Assembly: GCA_963776935.1 (NCBI GenBank)
Contig: CAVZOP010000002.1
Location: 372,001-436,000 of the forward strand
Source: JALOLG01 sp963776935
GTDB lineage: Bacteria; Actinomycetota; Acidimicrobiia; Acidimicrobiales; Ilumatobacteraceae
Length of the DNA: 64,000 bases
Reading direction: 5' to 3'
Shown here in pieces: positions 26,173-35,548 of the stretch. A program made the translations under genes and the position numbers. Numbering within the stretch: position 1 is the stretch's first letter; every line of letters starts with the position of its first letter. Under the pieces are notes generated by a model. The model saw only the letters and a list, made by a program, of their open reading frames with translations, was not told the DNA's origin and did no database searches.

Positions 26173-28433
26173 TCGCCGGCCGCCACCTTCCGGCGCACGA
26201 TGTTGAGGGCCGAGCCGGACCTGAACCACTCGACTTGTTCGTCGCTGAAGGTGTGGCTGCACTCGAAGTCGACGGTCGCGCCGTCCGGATCGACGATCTG
26301 GCAGTGCACGGGTTGTCCCGGCACGGGCGGGAGGCCGAGCACGTTGACCCGATCGTCCTCGCCGATCGCGTCGTACGTCGCCGGGTCGGAGAACGTCAAC
26401 GGCAAGAGTCCCTGCTTCTTGGCGTTCGTCTCGTGGATCCGGGCGAACGACCTGGCAAAGATCACGCGTCCGTTCCGGAAGCGGGGCTCCATCGCGGCGT
26501 GTTCACGCGACGACCCTTCGCCGTAGTTGCGGTCGCCGACCGCGCACCACGGGACATCCGCCTCGCTGTAGTGCTTGGCGATGTCGGGGAACGTGCGGGT
26601 GACGCCGTCGATCTGGTCCTTGCCCTCGCCGACCGCACCCGTGAACGCGTTGACCACGCCGAGGAAAAGGTTGCCCGAGATGTTCTCGAGGTGGCCGCGG
26701 TACTTGAGCCACGGACCGGCGGCCGAGATGTGGTCGGTCGTGCACTTGCCCTGGGCCTTCATCAAGACGGGCAGGCCGAGGTAGTCGTTGCCGTCCCAGG
26801 CCGGGAACGGCTCGAGCAACTGCAGGCGGTCGCTGGTGGGGCTGACCACGACGTCGACGTCGCTGCCGTCGGGCGGCGGCGGAGTGAACGTGTTCTCGCC
26901 CGGGTCGTAGCCCCGACTCGGCAGCACCTCGCCGACCGGCGGTTCGAGCATCACCTCGGTGCCGTCATCGGCGACGATCGGTTGCGTCGTGGGGTCGAAG
27001 TCGAGCGTGCCCGCCAGCGCGAGGGCGACGACGGTGTCGGGCGACGTGACGAACGCGAGCGTGCTCGCCGACCCGTCGTTGCGCTTGGGGAAGTTCCGGT
27101 TGTACGAGTTGACGATCGTGTTCGGACGTCCGGTGATGCTCGCCGGGCGCGACCACTGGCCGATGCACGGCCCGCAGGCGTTGGCGAGCACCGTCGCCCC
27201 GATCGCTTCGAGGTCGGCCAGCAATCCGTCGCGCTCGATGGTGGCCCGGATCTGCTCGGAGCCCGGCGTGACGAGCAACTCGACCTTCGACTTCAATCCG
27301 TGGGCCGACGCCTGGCGGGCGATCGACGCGGCTCGCGTGATGTCCTCGTAGGACGAGTTGGTGCACGAACCGACGAGTGCCGACGAGATCTCGAGCGGCC
27401 AATCGTTGGCGCGGGCCGCGTCTCCGACCTCACTGCCGACGCGATGGGCGCGGTCGGGGGAGTGCGGGCCGTTGATCAGCGGCTTCAGCTCGGTGAGGTC
27501 GATCTCGATCAACTGGTCGTACGTTGCGCCGTCGTCGGGTCGGAGCTCGTCGACCACCCGGTCGGCGGCGTCGGCGATCGCTTCCCTGCCGGTTGCCTTG
27601 AGGTACATCGACATGTTGTGGTCGTAGCCGAACAGTGACGTCGTGGCGCCGATCTCGGCGCCCATGTTGCAGATCGTCGCCTTGCCGGTGGCCGAGATCG
27701 TGTCGGCGCCGGGACCGAAGTACTCGACGATCGAACCCGTGCCACCCTCGACAGTGAGCACGCGGGCGACCTCGAGGATCACGTCCTTCGGGCTCGACCA
27801 GCCGCTGAGGCTGCCCGTCAACTTCACACCGATCACCTTCGGCCAGCGGACGTTGAACGGGAAGCCGGTCATCACGTCGACGGCGTCGGCGCCACCGACC
27901 CCGATCGCCACCATGCCGAGCCCGCCCGCGTTCGGCGTGTGACTGTCGGTGCCGATCATCATCCCGCCGGGGAACGCGTAGTTCTCGAGCACGACCTGGT
28001 GGATGATCCCGCTGCCCGGCCCCCAGAACCCGATCTGGTAGCGGGCCGACACGCTCTTCAAGAAGTCGTAGACCTCGCGGTTGGTGTCGACGGCGACGCC
28101 GAGGTCGATCGTGGCGCCGACCTTGGCCTGGATGAGATGGTCGCAGTGCACGGTGGACGGCACCGCGACCTCCGGGAGGCCGGCGGTCATGAACTGCAGC
28201 AGCGCCATCTGGGCCGTGGCGTCTTGCATCGCCACCCGGTCGGGATGGAAGTCGTTGTAGCTGGCGCCCCGTTCGATCTCCTCGCCCTGCGGGTCGTCGA
28301 GGTGGTTGACCAGGATCTTTTCGGTCAGCGTCAGCGGTCGACCGAGCCGCTGGCGGCCGAGCGCGGCCCGCTCTGGGAGCGTCGCGTAGACCCGCTCCAC
28401 GAGTTCGATCGGAGTGCTGGCACCAAGCGTCAT
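26169..28433 (-). CDS. acn: Aconitate hydratase, mitochondrial type
   Basis: 754 residues; interconverts citrate and isocitrate with a 4Fe-4S cluster. The cluster cysteines are in GSCTNSSYED and ACGPCIGQW; the substrate motifs IGTDSHTPNAGG and YGEGSSREHAA are present. The length and sequence match the mitochondrial-type subfamily and not the roughly 900-residue AcnA usual in actinobacteria. ATG 28433 lies at the very end of the direct-repeat region 28436-28456, so the mRNA is probably leaderless or nearly so. The GntR regulator is divergent. Confidence 0.96.
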   Translation of the reverse strand: MTLGASTPIELVERVYATLPERAALGRQRLGRPLTLTEKILVNHLDDPQGEEIERGASYNDFHPDRVAMQDATAQMALLQFMTAGLPEVAVPSTVHCDHLIQAKVGATIDLGVAVDTNREVYDFLKSVSARYQIGFWGPGSGIIHQVVLENYAFPGGMMIGTDSHTPNAGGLGMVAIGVGGADAVDVMTGFPFNVRWPKVIGVKLTGSLSGWSSPKDVILEVARVLTVEGGTGSIVEYFGPGADTISATGKATICNMGAEIGATTSLFGYDHNMSMYLKATGREAIADAADRVVDELRPDDGATYDQLIEIDLTELKPLINGPHSPDRAHRVGSEVGDAARANDWPLEISSALVGSCTNSSYEDITRAASIARQASAHGLKSKVELLVTPGSEQIRATIERDGLLADLEAIGATVLANACGPCIGQWSRPASITGRPNTIVNSYNRNFPKRNDGSASTLAFVTSPDTVVALALAGTLDFDPTTQPIVADDGTEVMLEPPVGEVLPSRGYDPGENTFTPPPPDGSDVDVVVSPTSDRLQLLEPFPAWDGNDYLGLPVLMKAQGKCTTDHISAAGPWLKYRGHLENISGNLFLGVVNAFTGAVGEGKDQIDGVTRTFPDIAKHYSEADVPWCAVGDRNYGEGSSREHAAMEPRFRNGRVIFARSFARIHETNAKKQGLLPLTFSDPATYDAIGEDDRVNVLGLPPVPGQPVHCQIVDPDGATVDFECSHTFSDEQVEWFRSGSALNIVRRKVAAGE

Positions 28434-28435
28434 GT

Positions 28436-28456
28436 AGACAACTATAATACAAGTTC
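28436..28456. promoter_or_regulatory. Direct-repeat operator candidate in the acn/gntR promoter region
   Basis: AGACAACTATAATACAAGTTC matches the icd element (17200-17220) at 16 of 21 positions, with half-sites again 11 bp apart. It contains TATAAT (28443-28448), a perfect -10 for the plus-strand gntR gene, and TATTAT for acn on the other strand. Confidence 0.5.
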
Positions 28457-28479
28457 ATGCCCATCCGCCACCCACCCCC

Positions 28480-28528
28480 GTTCTGTCTGCCTCAGACTGC
28501 CCGGCGGCTCATCTGGGGCAGACAGAAC
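28480..28528. repeat. 49-bp intergenic palindrome, family B copy 1
   Basis: Arms of 17 bp, GTTCTGTCTGCCTCAGA and TCTGGGGCAGACAGAAC, pair with a single G-T wobble. The 15-base centre includes GCC/GGC. It lies in the predicted 5' leader of gntR and 47 bp upstream of acn, so it is not a terminator between converging genes. Confidence 0.85.
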
Positions 28529-28545
28529 GACGGGGGGAGGCGGGC

Positions 28546-29271
28546 GTGAGGCAGATCCGGTATCAGGAGATCGCCGACGAGTTGCGGCGGCGGGTGCGGA
28601 CGGCGTCGGCCGGATCGGTGCTGCCGAGCGAGTCGGAGTTGTCGACCGAGTTCGCGGTGAGCCGCGTCACGGTCCGGCGGGCGCTCGAGACGATCCGCGA
28701 CGAGGGGTTGATCGCGGCGCGCCAGGGGTTCGGATGGTTCGTCGCCACCGAACCGGTACGCCAGCGACTCGAGACGCTGGGGACGATCGAGGCCCAACTC
28801 GAGGTGAGTGGCAAACACGCCGAGCGCAAGGTCCTGGAGTTCGCGTTCGTCGCGCCGCCGGCCCATGTCCGCGAGCTGCTCGACACCGACGAGGTGCTGC
28901 GCGTCAAACGCGTCAACCTCGCCGATGGCGAGCCGTTCGCCGTCGTCACGGTGTGGTGCCCGGCCGCGTTGGGACGCCGGCTGTCGCGCGACGACGTCGA
29001 GCGCAAGCCGTTCTACGAGTTGCTCGACGTCGAACTGCGCGGTGCGACACAGACGATCGGCGCCGACTCGGCGGAACCCCCCGACGCGGCCCTGCTCGGC
29101 GTGCAGGTCGGCACACCGGTCCTGCGCTGCCGGAGGGTCACGACCGACCTGAGCGGACGACCGATCCTCGTGAGCGAGCACCTGTTCCCGGCCCACCGCA
29201 CCGAGTTCGTGGTCGAGATCCCGCTCGCCGAGCCGTCGCTGTCACCGACCGGGCTGCGGCTCGTCGATTGA
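28546..29271 (+). CDS. GntR-family regulator, HutC/UTRA type
   Basis: 241 residues. The winged helix (about 1-70) has PSESELSTEFAVSRVTVRRA. The UTRA effector domain (about 90-235) ends with the strand pattern VSEHLFPAHRTEFVVE. GGGAGG precedes the GTG start. Divergent from acn, with its promoter embedded in the direct repeat shared with icd, it is the obvious candidate regulator of acn and perhaps icd. HutC-type ligands are small metabolites; this one is unknown. Confidence 0.88.
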   Translation: MRQIRYQEIADELRRRVRTASAGSVLPSESELSTEFAVSRVTVRRALETIRDEGLIAARQGFGWFVATEPVRQRLETLGTIEAQLEVSGKHAERKVLEFAFVAPPAHVRELLDTDEVLRVKRVNLADGEPFAVVTVWCPAALGRRLSRDDVERKPFYELLDVELRGATQTIGADSAEPPDAALLGVQVGTPVLRCRRVTTDLSGRPILVSEHLFPAHRTEFVVEIPLAEPSLSPTGLRLVD

Positions 29272-29277
29272 TCGAGA

Positions 29278-29925
29278 TCACCAACCATCCCAGTGGAGGA
29301 TGTCGGCGACCGGCTGCCGCTTGGCGAGCTTGAAGTCGGTCCCGATCGTGTAGGCGATCGGGAACAGCCCGGCCTGGGAGTACTGGTCGAATGGGATGCC
29401 GAGCAGTTCGGCCGCCTGCTGCTCGCCGTCGCGCAACATGTGGATCGTCGTCCAGGCCGAGCCCATCCCGCGCTCACGGAGGGCGAGCATGAAGCTCCAC
29501 ACGGCCGGGAGCAATGAACCCCACCTGGCCGCCGATGCAACGGACGGCACGTTGTCGAGCCGGCCCTCGATGCACGGGATGAGCATCATCGGGGCGCGGT
29601 GGAAGTTCTCGGCGAGGTAGATCGCCGAGTCACGGACCAATTCCTGGCGCTCGCCGCGAGTGTCGCCGTCGGCGTACGTCGGCGCCGGCGCCGTGCGGTA
29701 CTCGGCGAAGTTGGCGGCGTAGATGTCGGCCAGCGCCTGCTTCTTCGCCTGGTCCTCGATCACGACCCAGTGCCAGCCCTGGCGGTTCGATCCGGTCGGC
29801 GCCTGGATCGCGATCTCGATGCACTCCTCGACGATCGATCGCTCGACCGGTCGTTCGAAGTCCAGACGTTTCCGAACGGACCTGGTGGTCGTGAGCACTT
29901 CGTCGGCGGTGAGGTTCAGGTGCAT
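29278..29925 (-). CDS. Nitroreductase-family protein
   Basis: 215 residues from ATG 29925 (MHLNLTADEV); a longer start at 29952 would overlap the divergent gene's upstream region. Motifs: RSVRKRLDF near the start, APTGSNRQGWHWVV for FMN binding, and GMGSAWTTIHM near the C-terminal half. FMN-dependent oxidoreductase, substrate unknown. Convergent with gntR, with six bases between the stops. Confidence 0.85.
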   Translation of the reverse strand: MHLNLTADEVLTTTRSVRKRLDFERPVERSIVEECIEIAIQAPTGSNRQGWHWVVIEDQAKKQALADIYAANFAEYRTAPAPTYADGDTRGERQELVRDSAIYLAENFHRAPMMLIPCIEGRLDNVPSVASAARWGSLLPAVWSFMLALRERGMGSAWTTIHMLRDGEQQAAELLGIPFDQYSQAGLFPIAYTIGTDFKLAKRQPVADILHWDGW

Positions 29926-29972
29926 CGGCGGAGTCTGCCAGCGCCGTGCCACGATGGTCGCCGTGGACGAGC

Positions 29973-30810
29973 GTGACGCACCCGACGTGCAAGACCATCA
30001 ACCGACTCAACCGCTCCAACTGGGCGAGTCGAGTCGCTCATCACACGGCGTCGGTCGAGTACGGCCTCGAGCGGTACGTGTCCGATCCAACGCACCTCTC
30101 CGACGTCGTGCGGTTCGATCTTCCCCGGCTCGGCGACATCGCCGGACTCGACACTGTCCACCTGCAGTGCCACATCGGCACCGACACGCTGTCGCTGGCG
30201 CGACTCGGCGCCCGCGGTCACCGGCCTCGACTTCTCGCCCGAAGCACTCGAGGTGGCCCGCCGCCTCGCACGCGACGCGGGTCCGCCTGTCGACTACGTC
30301 GAGTCCGACGTGTACGGCGCCGCCGACGTGCTCGGCACGGCGCGGTTCGATCTCGTCTACACCGGCGTCGGGGCGCTGAACTGGCTGCCGAGCGTGCGTC
30401 GGTGGGCCGACGTCGTGGCGGCGTTGCTGCGGCCAGGAGGCCGGCTGTTCATCCGCGAGGGGCACCCGGTGCTGTGGTCGCTCGCCGACCCGCGTGACGA
30501 CCGCGTCGTCGCCATCGAGTACCCGTACTTCGAGACGTCGGGCACGGCGTTCCACAACACGTTGACGTACGTCGGCCACGAGGGCGAGGTCGAGCAGCCA
30601 TGGGCGATCGAGTTCAACCACGGCCTGGCGGAGATCATCACGGCGGTGATGGACGCCGGGCTCGACCTGGTCGCGATCGAGGAGCACGACTCGGTGCCGT
30701 GGGCTGCACTGGAGGATCAGATGGAGCAGTTGCCGAACGGCGAGTTCCGTCTCATCGACCGTCCCGAACGGCTCCCGCACAGCTACACGCTGCAAGCCCG
30801 CAAGCGGTGA
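29973..30810 (+). CDS. SAM-dependent methyltransferase (one apparent frameshift)
   Basis: Class I methyltransferase of about 279 residues once corrected. The N-terminus (INRLNRSNWASR) precedes LQCHIGTDTLSLARLGA, an unusual motif I, and then VTGLDFSPEAL, which is read only after one G of 30216-30217 is removed. Later parts (FDLVYTGVGALNWL, LLRPGGRLFIREGHP) are intact. Substrate unknown. The start is the GTG before THPTCKTINR; the divergent nitroreductase starts 48 bp away. Confidence 0.82.
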
Positions 30811-30828
30811 GCTGACAGACTCGGCGCC

Positions 30829-31652
30829 ATGTCCGATCGAGTCCTCGTCTCCATCTCCGACGGCATCGCCGACGTGCGGTTCAACCGCGCCGACAAGCGC
30901 AACGCACTCGACGGCGACATGTTCCTCGCCATCGCCGAGGCGGGCGAGCGGCTCAAGACCGAACCCGGCGTGCGCGCCGTCGTGTTGTCCGGTGAAGGTG
31001 CATCGTTCTGCGCCGGCCTCGACTTCTCGTCGTTCCAGGCGCTCGCGGCCGGCGCCGACGGCAAGGATGACGCGTCGGGTGGACGCAGCGGCAACCCGGG
31101 CCGCATCGAAGACGGGCGGATCACGCACCTCGGCCAGCAGGTCTGCTGGGTGTGGCAGGAGGTGCCGGTGCCCGTCATCGCCGCGGTGCACGGACACGCC
31201 CTCGGCGGCGGGCTCCAGATCGCGCTCGGCGCCGACATCCGCATCGTCCATCCCGACACCCAGCTCTCGGTTCGGGAGGTGCACTGGGGTCTGGTGCCCG
31301 ACATGACCGGGACGTTCGTGTTGTCACGCCTCGTCCGCCCCGACGTGGCCCGGGAACTGACCTACACCGCACGCATCATCAGCGGGACGGAGGCGCTGCA
31401 ACTCGGATTGGCGACGCGCCTGAGCGACGACCCGCGCACCGATGCGATGACGCTCGCCGGCGAGATCGCGGCACGGAGCCCGGGTGCGGTGCGTGGCTCG
31501 AAGGATCTCTTCAACCGCATGTTCGCCGAGGGTGCCGGCCGACCAGTTCGCCGCCGAGCGGAGCGTGATCGGGGCTCAGATCGGCACTCCCAATCAGATC
31601 GAAGCGGTGATGGCGAACATGGAGAAGCGCGCCGCGCAACTTCGCGGACTGA
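30829..31652 (+). CDS. Enoyl-CoA hydratase/isomerase family protein (two apparent frameshifts)
   Basis: Crotonase of about 274 residues. SFCAGLDF and HGHALGGGLQIALGAD form the oxyanion hole; the E in VREVHWGLVPD is at a catalytic position. Reading continues past MFAE as VPADQFAAERSVIG if one G of 31530-31532 is dropped, and ends in AAQLRD if one G of 31646-31647 is dropped, with the stop at 31650-31652 just before the next gene. Both corrections are single-base run shortenings. Forms a pair with the acyl-CoA ligase. Confidence 0.85.
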
Positions 31653-31661
31653 TCCGTCCCG

Positions 31662-33131
31662 ATGGCGATCGTCACCTGCAACCGTCTGCTCGCTTCGTAC
31701 GCCGAGGCCGACCCCGATCGGCCGGCGATCACGTGCGGCGAGCAGAGCATCACCCGCGTCGCGCTGCGCGACGCGGCCGAACTGCTCGCCCGCGACCTTG
31801 CGGCCAGGGGTGTGCAACGCGGCGACATGGTGACGATCGCCCTCCCCAACTCGATCGACTGGTTCGTCGCCCAGCACGCGATCTGGCGGGTCGGCGGGGT
31901 GCCGCAGCCGGTGTCGGCCCGGCTCCCACATCGTGAGCTGGAGGCGATCGTCGAGCTGGCGGATTCGCGCGTCGTGTTCGGCGTGGAGCCCGGTGTGCTC
32001 CCGGGTCGCACGTGCCTGCCGATCGGCTACCAGCCGCCGGACGAACCGAAGGGCGTCGCGCTTCCCGACATCGACGATCTCGAGTTGGTGTCGCCGGCGT
32101 GGAAGGCGCCGACGTCGGGCGGCAGCACGGGTCGGCCGAAGCTGATCGTGTCCGGTGATCCGGCGGTGCGCGACACCGACGTGCCGTCGATGCTGCACGT
32201 ACGACCCGACGAGTGCATGGTGGTGCCGGGTCCGCTCTACCACAACGGTCCAGCGGTCTGGGCGACGGAAGGTCTGATGCACGGCAACCACCTCGTGCTG
32301 TTGCCGCGGTTCGACGCCGAGTCGACGCTCGCCGCGATCGAGACCCATCGCGCCGACGTCATCTACCTCGTGCCGACGATGATGAAGCGGATCTGGCGCC
32401 TCCCCGAGGAGGTGCGTGAGCGGTACGACGTGTCCAGCCTTCGCGTCGTGTGGCACCTCGCCGAGCCGTGCCCGGTCTGGCTGAAGCAGGCGTGGATCGA
32501 CTGGCTGGGTCCGGAACGGATCTTCGAGCTCTATGCCGGCACCGAGGCGCAGACCGTGACGATCATCACCGGTGAGGAGTGGCTCGCCCATCCCGGCTCG
32601 GTCGGGCGGGGGCCGGAGGGCTCGGTGATGATCACCGACCCCGACGGCAACGAGCTGCCGCCCGGCGAGATGGGTGAGGTGTGGTTGCGGTCGGTCACTG
32701 GCAAGGAGACCTACCGCTACGTCGGCGCCGAGGCGCGGACGCTCGGTGGAGGGTGGGAGTCGCTCGGCGACATGGGCTACGTCGACGCCGACGGCTACCT
32801 GTACCTCGGCGACCGGTCGGCCGACATGATCCTCGTCGGTGGCGCCAACATCTATCCCGCCGAGGTCGAAGCGGCGATCAACGAGCACCCCGCGGTCCGC
32901 TCGGCGTGTGTGATCGGGCTGCCGGACGACGACCTGGGGAACACGGTGCACGCCATCATCGAGGCCGATCCCGACGCCGTCGACGAGGACGAGCTGCGGG
33001 CGTTCCTGGGCGAGCGGCTGGTGACGTACAAGGTGCCGCGCACGTTCGAGGTCGTCGACGAACCGCTGCGCGACGACGCCGGCAAGATGCGCCGCAGCGC
33101 ACTCCGCGCCGCACGGGTGGCCCAGGCCTGA
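31662..33131 (+). CDS. Acyl-CoA synthetase (AMP-forming)
   Basis: 489-residue ANL-superfamily ligase that activates a carboxylic acid to its CoA thioester. TSGGSTGRPK is the phosphate loop, YAGTEAQ the adenylate loop, LGDMGY the hinge-side motif, and the late Lys is in DAGKMRRSALR. It follows the crotonase by nine bases and is probably co-transcribed, so the two make a small acyl-CoA module. Acid substrate unknown. Confidence 0.9.
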   Translation: MAIVTCNRLLASYAEADPDRPAITCGEQSITRVALRDAAELLARDLAARGVQRGDMVTIALPNSIDWFVAQHAIWRVGGVPQPVSARLPHRELEAIVELADSRVVFGVEPGVLPGRTCLPIGYQPPDEPKGVALPDIDDLELVSPAWKAPTSGGSTGRPKLIVSGDPAVRDTDVPSMLHVRPDECMVVPGPLYHNGPAVWATEGLMHGNHLVLLPRFDAESTLAAIETHRADVIYLVPTMMKRIWRLPEEVRERYDVSSLRVVWHLAEPCPVWLKQAWIDWLGPERIFELYAGTEAQTVTIITGEEWLAHPGSVGRGPEGSVMITDPDGNELPPGEMGEVWLRSVTGKETYRYVGAEARTLGGGWESLGDMGYVDADGYLYLGDRSADMILVGGANIYPAEVEAAINEHPAVRSACVIGLPDDDLGNTVHAIIEADPDAVDEDELRAFLGERLVTYKVPRTFEVVDEPLRDDAGKMRRSALRAARVAQA

Positions 33132-33151
33132 CCGCTCGCATGCCGACCACG

Positions 33152-33199
33152 CTTCGGTCACCGAATTCGGCCATCACAGGAGGTCCCGCGGTGACGAAG
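33152..33199. repeat. Possible decayed family A-like palindrome
   Basis: CTTCGGTCACCG (33152-33163) and CGGTGACGAAG (33189-33199) pair except for one missing base. The total is 48 bp, and the GTCACCG/CGGTGAC cores equal family A. It lies between two convergent genes, like three of the four A copies. Confidence 0.4.
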
Positions 33200-33216
33200 G
33201 CGACGTCCTGACCCAG

Positions 33217-34892
33217 TCAGACGCACAAGTCCGGCGCGGCGATGCCCCGGCTGCAGTTGCTGATCCGGTAGGCGCGCTCGACGGTCGCGCTGTCGGCGTC
33301 CGGGCTGTACCACACGGCATATCGCTCAGAGCCGATCGAGTCGTCCAACTGCTGGATGTCGACGACGACGAGGCCGATGTCGTCGACGATCTCGATGACC
33401 GGAGGCCTGCCCTCGCTCTGGTCGGGGATGCCGAAGCGGGCGATCACGGACGCCGCGATCTCGTGTGCATCTCGTGCGCCACCGGTGACATTGCGGACGT
33501 CCGACCGTGACCTCGACCGGGTCGAGGTCGTGCTCGCGGGCGCCCGATCAAACCCCACGGCGGGATCGGCAGCGGAGCGGTCAGCAGGTCGCCGTCGATG
33601 CCGAACGCCTCACACGCGGGAAGCAGATCGGCCTCGCACGGGAACGACGAGCCCGCTGCGTGAGTCAGCCACGAACCGTCAGGTTCCCGATACAGCACGA
33701 ACCCGCCCCCGTGGCGAGCCCGTCCTGGAGAAGGACCGGAGGGCACGCCCACCATCGCCCATTCGCCGGCGCAGACCAGCCCGACGATCGCGACGCTCGA
33801 GTTCATGATCGCCGCCGCCATGTCGGTGACCGGCGCGGTGCATCCGACGATCGGCACCGAGAGCACGGCGATGTCGGTGACCTCGACCCCTCGGAAGCCG
33901 GGCTCCGACTCGACCAGGAACGCGGATCCGGCGGCGGGCACGAGAAGCCGGAACAACTGGTTCGTCTCGCCACATGCTTCTCGCCACAGATCGGGGAATG
34001 TGCCGATCACGAGGCAGGCCATCTGCGTCCCGTCGATCTCGGCCGTGGCTCGGTAAGCGGCCAGGCCGTCCGGCAGAGTGGATGCGAGCGGCTCCAACGC
34101 GATCGGTTCCCGGGTGCTCGGCGGCACGACGAACACAGACGGCGTGCCGTCCGGATTCTCCGCGACAGCCCGGAACCAGAAGTGATCGGCGGAACAGGAC
34201 ACGTGCGACCAGCGGTCCGGCACGAGCGCAGACGAGCCATGACCGCAGAAATCGATCTCCGGCCCGTCGATCATCGTGATCGTGTGCGAATCGGGATCGA
34301 ACGCGTCGACAGCGACGTCGAATGCTCGCCCGTCGAGGACCACGGTCCACGACGGGGTGTCCTCCAAATCACGATGCGTGAAGCATCCGTCGGCGTCGTT
34401 GCCGTTCCAGAGCAATCGGAGGCAGGTGCCTCCCGCACCGTCGAAGTCGGCCGCGGTGACAGAAACCGTCGCCTCGCCCGTGTCGGGCGCCGGCGCGGCG
34501 GGAGTCGTCGCGACCGGTGCCATCTCAGTGGGCACGCTCGATTCGACGGGCTCCACGGCGGGCAGCGAATCGACTGCCGAGTCGGGCGTCGAGACGAGGC
34601 CGGTGTCGGCCGGAGCCTCGCGGACGGTGTCCGTGGCCGGGCCGGCGAGCCAGACCGCGGCCACGACGGCCGCCGCGGTCGCGGTCACGATCGCGACCGG
34701 CACGATCCACCGGCGTGGCGTCCCGCGGCGGTCGATCGGGCGGCTCGACGACAGATGGTCGACCTCGGTCGCGGCGCGCATCCGGGCGCCGGCGTCGCGG
34801 AGCAAACGGTCGATCTGGTCGTCGTGATGGATCGGGGTGTCAGGCGTCGGGGTGTCAGGCGTCGGGGTGTCAGGCGTCGGAGTGTCAGACAT
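33217..34892 (-). CDS. Membrane protein partner of the ECF sigma factor (two apparent frameshifts)
   Basis: About 558 residues when two single-base runs are corrected (CC 33501-33502 and GGG 33538-33540). Its start overlaps the end of the sigma gene by eight bases. It begins with a PDTPT repeat, then a short cytoplasmic part (DDQIDRLLRDAGARMRAA), one transmembrane helix (IVPVAIVTATAAAVVAAVWL) and a large extracellular part with several cysteines and no named domain. Topology and gene order are those of an anti-sigma factor or sensor, but no zinc anti-sigma motif is seen, so the role is inferred from context. Confidence 0.65.
34834..34889. repeat. 15-bp tandem repeat encoding PDTPT
   Basis: Three identical units of GGGGTGTCAGGCGTC (34834-34878) and a fourth, diverged partial unit to 34889. 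In frame on the minus strand they give a repeated PDTPT just after the start of the sigma-partner protein. Copy number could vary by slippage without breaking the frame. Confidence 0.85.
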
Positions 34893-35401
34893 GGTCACGA
34901 CCTTCGCTGTCGGCTGCGTAGCGCTCGGCGAGTTGTGCCCGAGCGCGTGAGAGGTGGGTCTTGACGCTGCCCTCGCTGCACTCCATGGCGTCGGCGACGT
35001 CAGCCACCGAGAGGTCGCCGACGTAGTGCAGGACGACGGCGCGTCGCTGCTGGTCGGGCAGGCCGCGCACCAACGCCCACAGCACGTCGTCGGGGAGCGC
35101 ACTCGCCACCGGCTCGGGCCGCACGACCCGCAGCCGGGTCGAGCGCGCGGTGCTCACGCCCGCTGCGCCGCCGGACGTTGGAGGCGCGGTTGAGGGCAAC
35201 CCGACGCACCCACGCGCCGGGCTTGTCGAGCTCGACCACGGCCGTCCACCGGCGCTCGGCCTCGGCGAGCGCTTCCTGGACGACGTCCTCGGCGCCTGCC
35301 CGGTCGCCGAGCAGGGCGGCGATCACGGGGACGAGGCGGCGGTACTCGTCCCGGAAGAAGGCGTCGAACGCAGGTGCTCCACGCTGATCGGTCACCGTCA
35401 C
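34885..35401 (-). CDS. ECF-type RNA polymerase sigma factor (one apparent frameshift)
   Basis: About 172 residues after correction, with region 2 (FFRDEYRRLVPVIAALLGD, AEDVVQEAL) and region 4 (GLPDQQRRAVVLHYVGDLS, CSEGSVKTHLSRAR). It resembles the SigE-like ECF group common in actinobacteria. The two parts lie in different frames; removing one G of 35136-35138 joins them as RREHRALDRLRVV-type linker sequence. GTG 35401 or 35395 is the start. It is translationally coupled to the membrane protein downstream and divergent from gltB. Confidence 0.85.
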
Positions 35402-35548
35402 AACACTCACACACCGCAGACCGCGATCAGGTTGACGTCGGATCATCTTTCCGATCCGCCGCGACATCCCGTAACATGACTGGACCGTCTGGGCCAGCGT
35501 CGTCCCGGGCTCCACCGCAACTTCGAGTTTCGTGGAAGTCAGCCAACG

